A DNA stretch of 64,000 nt, taken from positions 400,864,557 through 400,928,556 of the forward strand of contig CM077115.1 of assembly GCA_039619475.1 (NCBI GenBank), written 5' to 3'. Shown here piece after piece: positions 60,571 through 64,000 of this stretch. The DNA is from Icerya purchasi (Eukaryota; Arthropoda; Insecta; Hemiptera; Monophlebidae). The translations under genes and the position numbers were made by a program. The notes under the pieces are model-generated. The model saw nothing but the letters and a program-made list of their open reading frames with translations, ran no database searches and had not been told where the DNA came from. Numbering within the stretch: the stretch's first letter is position 1; each line of letters opens with the position of its first letter.

Positions 60571-61409
60571 GCGAACGAAATACGGTTATACATTGTATTT
60601 TAAATAACCGGATGCAGAACGCGGATTATTCAGCTCGTGATTGCAAGATATTTAAAAATAATTTCCTTAATGTTTCTTCGATGTGCCTTTTTTCGTCTCA
60701 AGGCTTATAATTAATGGGAAGATATTACTCCGAAATATCCTCTAGTTCCCATAGCGAGATATTTAATTACACCATCATTAATCTCTTTATAATTTTTAAT
60801 GGTACAGCCGCAAAATAAATTCCGAAATCGCTAACCAGATTGAGTTGTGAAATAATCAGGTAAATCAAAATTCCATTGTATACAGTGTTGCTGTAGGCTG
60901 AAGCTTTCGTAGAAGATTGAATAAAAACGTTCGCTAAAATCACCGATAGAGCACAAGTTTCACGTAGAAGAAACTGGAGGAAAGAAAATACGGTGACGCA
61001 ACCGTTCCGAGTGTTTAGCATATAAACGTTAATAATTACGCAGGGAATTTGTCGGGGTATTAATGTTAACAGAATTGCTGCTTGTGTCGTCATTTTCGGG
61101 AAATCTATGCTGGTTAGAATTTACTTAGCTTAAATTTCCCCCTGCTTTTGTACTTCCTACTTTTCATCTTCACGTTTTGGAAAATCTTTAATTTGCAATA
61201 TAAGAAAAAAGAGAATGTTCAAATGACGTAGAAGAAACCTAGTACAAAAATAATTTGGAACATTTAAGAAAACGAATAATTCGGAAACACATTTGTTTAT
61301 CAATTTGCATCTGCTAGTAATATAAATATTAATAAAAAATTACAAATTTAAGCTAGGAAAAACTACAAATATGACACAAAGTAGAAGTGCGGATTAAAAA
61401 CCTGATTAT
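60571..61409. other. Unassigned AT-rich DNA
   Basis: A 108-codon minus frame (60767-61093), hydrophobic in parts, is unrecognised. With this base composition it may be chance. Confidence 0.45.
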
Positions 61410-61471
61410 AAAATTTTTATAATTGATAAAATTTTTATAATTGATAAAATTTTTATAATTGATAAAATTTA
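61410..61471 (+). repeat. 18-bp tandem repeat, 3.4 copies
   Basis: The unit AAAATTTTTATAATTGAT occurs three times without change (61410-61463) plus a partial fourth copy. Confidence 0.9.
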
Positions 61472-61527
61472 TTAACGAAAATGATATTCGAACAAAGTAC
61501 AAAAATGGTCAATGATATTTAACAGGG

Positions 61528-61790
61528 TTTTTTTTTTTTTATTCAATGGGTTCGTCAACGTGGATATTGGCCCAAGAACAGGAAAAAAAGAGGGAAAAGA
61601 GATTCAGAGATCTTTATACGATCAGAAATAGCGGACAAAAAAGAAACAAGAGCTTCGATGACAACACATGGAGAAGAGAGGGAGCAATGAACGAAGCATT
61701 GTATGGAGTGGGAATACCGCTTAATAAAAGAGAGGATGGAAAAGAAGTTTGTTCAGTTAAAAGTGACGAATAATCAAACATTATTTGATC
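61528..61790 (-). mobile_element. LINE 3' end (pyrimidine-rich family), copy 6
   Basis: On minus the strand is C/T-rich and ends CCACGTTGACGAACCCATTG followed by 13 A (61528-61540 read as T). The 200 bp before it align with 29290-29480 of copy 2, including TCTTTT...CCACTCCATACAATGCTTC and ...CTTGGGCCAA. The 75-codon plus frame at 61546-61773 is its antisense shadow. It abuts the AT-rich end of the Jockey copy to the right. Confidence 0.6.
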
Positions 61791-61794
61791 GGAG

Positions 61795-62825
61795 TCACAA
61801 TTAATTAATTTATTTATTTTTTAATTATAATATACTATTACGAGCTGTTCATCAAGGACAGTTAGCAATACGTTTGGATGAAATCAAACACGAAGGGAGA
61901 AACCCTATGGTACCTAATTACCCCGACCTTAAACAAGGTCCTGCGGTTTCTGGCGTTTCGGTCTTCTTACATCATCGGTAACATCTAGCAATCCTCTAGC
62001 AAGAGTGTTTGTTAAGGTGAATATCGAGTCCTTTTGCGTGTCTTTTAGCGTGAACTTTGACAACATCAGACACATAATCTATACACAGGTTAAAGTAGTA
62101 TACCAGGGTGCCTTGGTTATCATCCTTATTCTGGGAAGTTTGTATTATTTTCAAGTTTGACGGTTTAGCGCAACCCCAAAGTTGAACCACGTACGTCCAG
62201 ATAGGTTTTAGAATTGTTGTATGTATTAGATGTTTATTATTCGTTGTCAGTACATTGTTTCTCCATATCAGCCAATTTTCTTGTATACATTTACCACGTC
62301 AATCGGCTGTCTAAGTACAAACATAAATACCTGACGGTTGTTCGCACAGGTAGATATCTGTATGTTATTGATCCTGACGAGTGGAACTTCAAATTTTCAG
62401 TTTGTAAAATGGATATTCACCGATTTACTCTCGTTTATTCCGATTTTCCAATTTTTTAAACCAATGTTTCCGCCTTTGTAAGAGCCATTTGTAGATTATT
62501 GCTAGCTATCTTCGAATCTTCATTTGATGAAAAAAGTGCCGTGTTGTCCGCGAATGTAGCCATCTGTACATTCAAAATCTGCTGTGTATTACAGCGTGGA
62601 GACCAACGCAGAACCCTTGGGAACGCCTGCTAAAACAGGATATATTTCTGAGTAGGTATGTTCGTAACGCACTTGAAAATGTCGATCGTCAAGATACGAC
62701 TTTAGCAGCAGGTGTAAAGATTACTCGGTAACAAATATTTTAATCCATCGTGCCAAACTTTATCAAAAGCTTGTTGAACTTCGAGAAATGTCGCGTTACA
62801 TATCGTTTTTTGGGAGTCACAAATA
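61795..62825 (-). mobile_element. Jockey-clade LINE fragment, 5'-truncated
   Basis: Read on minus with frame changes. ATFLEVQQAFDKVWHDGL (about 62745-62800) carries the first RT block, where the usual Asp of FLD is Glu. Then come MATFADNTALFSSNED, where the catalytic pair DD has become DN (about 62535-62575), the link ILKPIWT, QLWGCAKPSNLKIIQ (about 62140-62190), and the typical C-terminus LLDVTDDVRRPKRQKPQDLV (about 61925-61985). A 3' UTR of about 120 bp ends in an AAATAAATAAATTAATTAATT stretch near 61800. Two catalytic substitutions and many stops make it an old, inactive copy, more decayed than the Jockey copy at 41303-42578. Confidence 0.75.
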
Positions 62826-64000
62826 AAGTGGGTAAAACGGAAAAGCGAAGAAGGGAGCAAACTGTGCACAAAACGAAGGAGCGATCAATCGCTGAGAGAT
62901 TAGAGTGATCCATAGAATGAAAGCCATAGCCTATAGTTATTTAACTATTTACTCTATTAACAAGTAGTAATGAAAAACTTCAAAGTTCAGAAAAACTAAA
63001 AAAGACAGCCAACACTGCTGCAGCATATTTCATTAGGATGCAGCATTTCGTTAGGGTAGAGTCTGCTTCGAATTCCGCTGCCGTACACTGAAAGCTTAAG
63101 GGGTTATCATTGCACACTCTCGGTTAATGTCCGAAAAAAGTGAACAAAAAAATTTTTGCATTTTTTGATCGTTTAAACTAGTTTACTGTAGAAAGGTTCT
63201 TCTTGCATTGCTACCGTTAGTCATTTATAAAAAAAAACAAGTTTTTTTTTCTTCTTTTTTTTTCTCTAAAAAAACAAAACAGTTTGGGTACAGTCTCTTA
63301 CAAAGTTTTGATTGATGCAGTATTTGTTTTCTGCTTATTACTGCTCTGTGTCGATTGTATCGGAAAAAATAAAATGAAATCAAATAAAATGTTTCCACCT
63401 TTAAAAGAATTTCCGAGATGTTATATTAAGAAGCGTTACTAACACACAGAAAATAATCATTGTATGTGCAAGTTATTTATTATACATTTATTCCATTTAA
63501 ATTTACGACGGTTGCCTTGCTATCTCCGAGTGTTCACTCAGAATTCATTTTATTTTCAATTTCCCACTGTATCGGTGAGCGGTCGCATGAATCTAAAAAT
63601 ATTTCACTCAGGTGTACAAAATTTTCAACTTATCGAACAATTTAATTTGAAATTACGTTTACTTATTACTCGAATTCCCATGTAAATATAAATTAGTGTT
63701 AATTTTTATGGCGTAGTAAAACCGAAAGAAAATGAAATATAAAGTTATTTTACGGCGTTACGGGAGTTTTTATTTTAAAACAGTTTCATTTTTCTATGTT
63801 AGTAAGAGGCAGAAGTGGTGGGGTCACCGTACTGTTTAAGTCAATTTTTTCCTTACGATAGGTTACGATGTCGATAGTTAATTTCAGCATACATAAACTC
63901 GCACTTTTATCAATTTACAAAAAATGTCTTCCATTTTTTGCTGTAATTTATTTACATTCTAGCTAGTTTTTAAAATCTATTAATACGTACGATCCTACAT
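62826..64000. other. Unassigned AT-rich DNA to window end
   Basis: Only short chance frames and poly-T tracts (about 63243-63266). No domain, RNA or repeat recognised. Confidence 0.5.

Noticed and set aside
60767..61093. 108-codon minus frame as a membrane protein
   Set aside because: Hydrophobic residues are expected from AT-rich codons; no start context, homology or exon structure supports it.
61546..61773. 75-codon basic/acidic plus frame
   Set aside because: Antisense shadow of the pyrimidine-rich LINE 3' end on minus.
1..64000. CRISPR array, prokaryotic operon, riboswitch or plasmid feature
   Set aside because: No regularly spaced identical repeats with unique spacers, no ribosome-binding sites or close-packed genes; the content is that of an animal genome.
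1..64000. Endogenous viral element or LTR retrotransposon
   Set aside because: No capsid, polymerase, integrase, protease or paired long terminal repeats recognised; all RT motifs seen are of non-LTR type.

Overview
The window looks like intergenic or intronic DNA from an arthropod, most likely an insect. It is strongly AT-rich with CpG plainly present, it carries many poly(A)-tailed non-LTR retrotransposon fragments of the Jockey, RTE and R1/I-like groups, an animal mariner/Tc1-type transposase remnant and long trinucleotide and (TA)n microsatellites, and it has no operon-like packing. I cannot fix the order or species. No convincing complete host gene is present. Almost every translatable stretch that I recognise belongs to a decayed transposable element.

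Layout. 0-9.8 kb: AT-rich DNA with one LINE remnant (890-1180, minus), ATT microsatellites at 3.8 and 4.2 kb, and one possible host terminal exon (5510-5742, minus) whose stop codon lies inside an AATAAA signal. 9.84-11.38 kb: a palindromic DNA transposon, two 5'-truncated copies of one mariner-like element fused head to head. 12.2-12.8 kb: a 5'-truncated LINE with a 25-A tail. 14.0-14.3 kb: a MITE-like hairpin. 14-27 kb: mostly unassigned. 27.1-29.5 kb: two adjacent LINE remnants (one RNase H/zinc-finger end; one RT thumb plus RNase H plus tail). 34.3-35.1 kb: a degenerate tandem array with units of about 150 bp.

37.9-43.8 kb is a retrotransposon pile-up: an RTE-type element on the minus strand split by a plus-strand R1-like LINE, then a nearly intact but 5'-truncated Jockey copy on minus (one frameshift, 22-A tail), then an RTE endonuclease fragment on plus, then a LINE 3' end. 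46-53.7 kb: more LINE remnants on minus, a tRNA-like sequence (51443-51515), a GC-rich patch with a TATA/Inr-like pair near 48.9 kb. 55-62.8 kb: further LINE 3' ends, an inverted repeat resembling Penelope-associated hammerhead sequence (58964-59109), and a Jockey fragment at the right.

How the parts relate. At least six separate 3' ends belong to one pyrimidine-rich LINE family that shares a terminal motif just before poly(A). A second family (RNase H plus a C-terminal zinc finger) has two clear copies and a probable third. These are independent, mostly 5'-truncated insertions at different stages of decay. They do not form a working gene set. All identifications come from reading translations and motifs by eye; no database search was possible.
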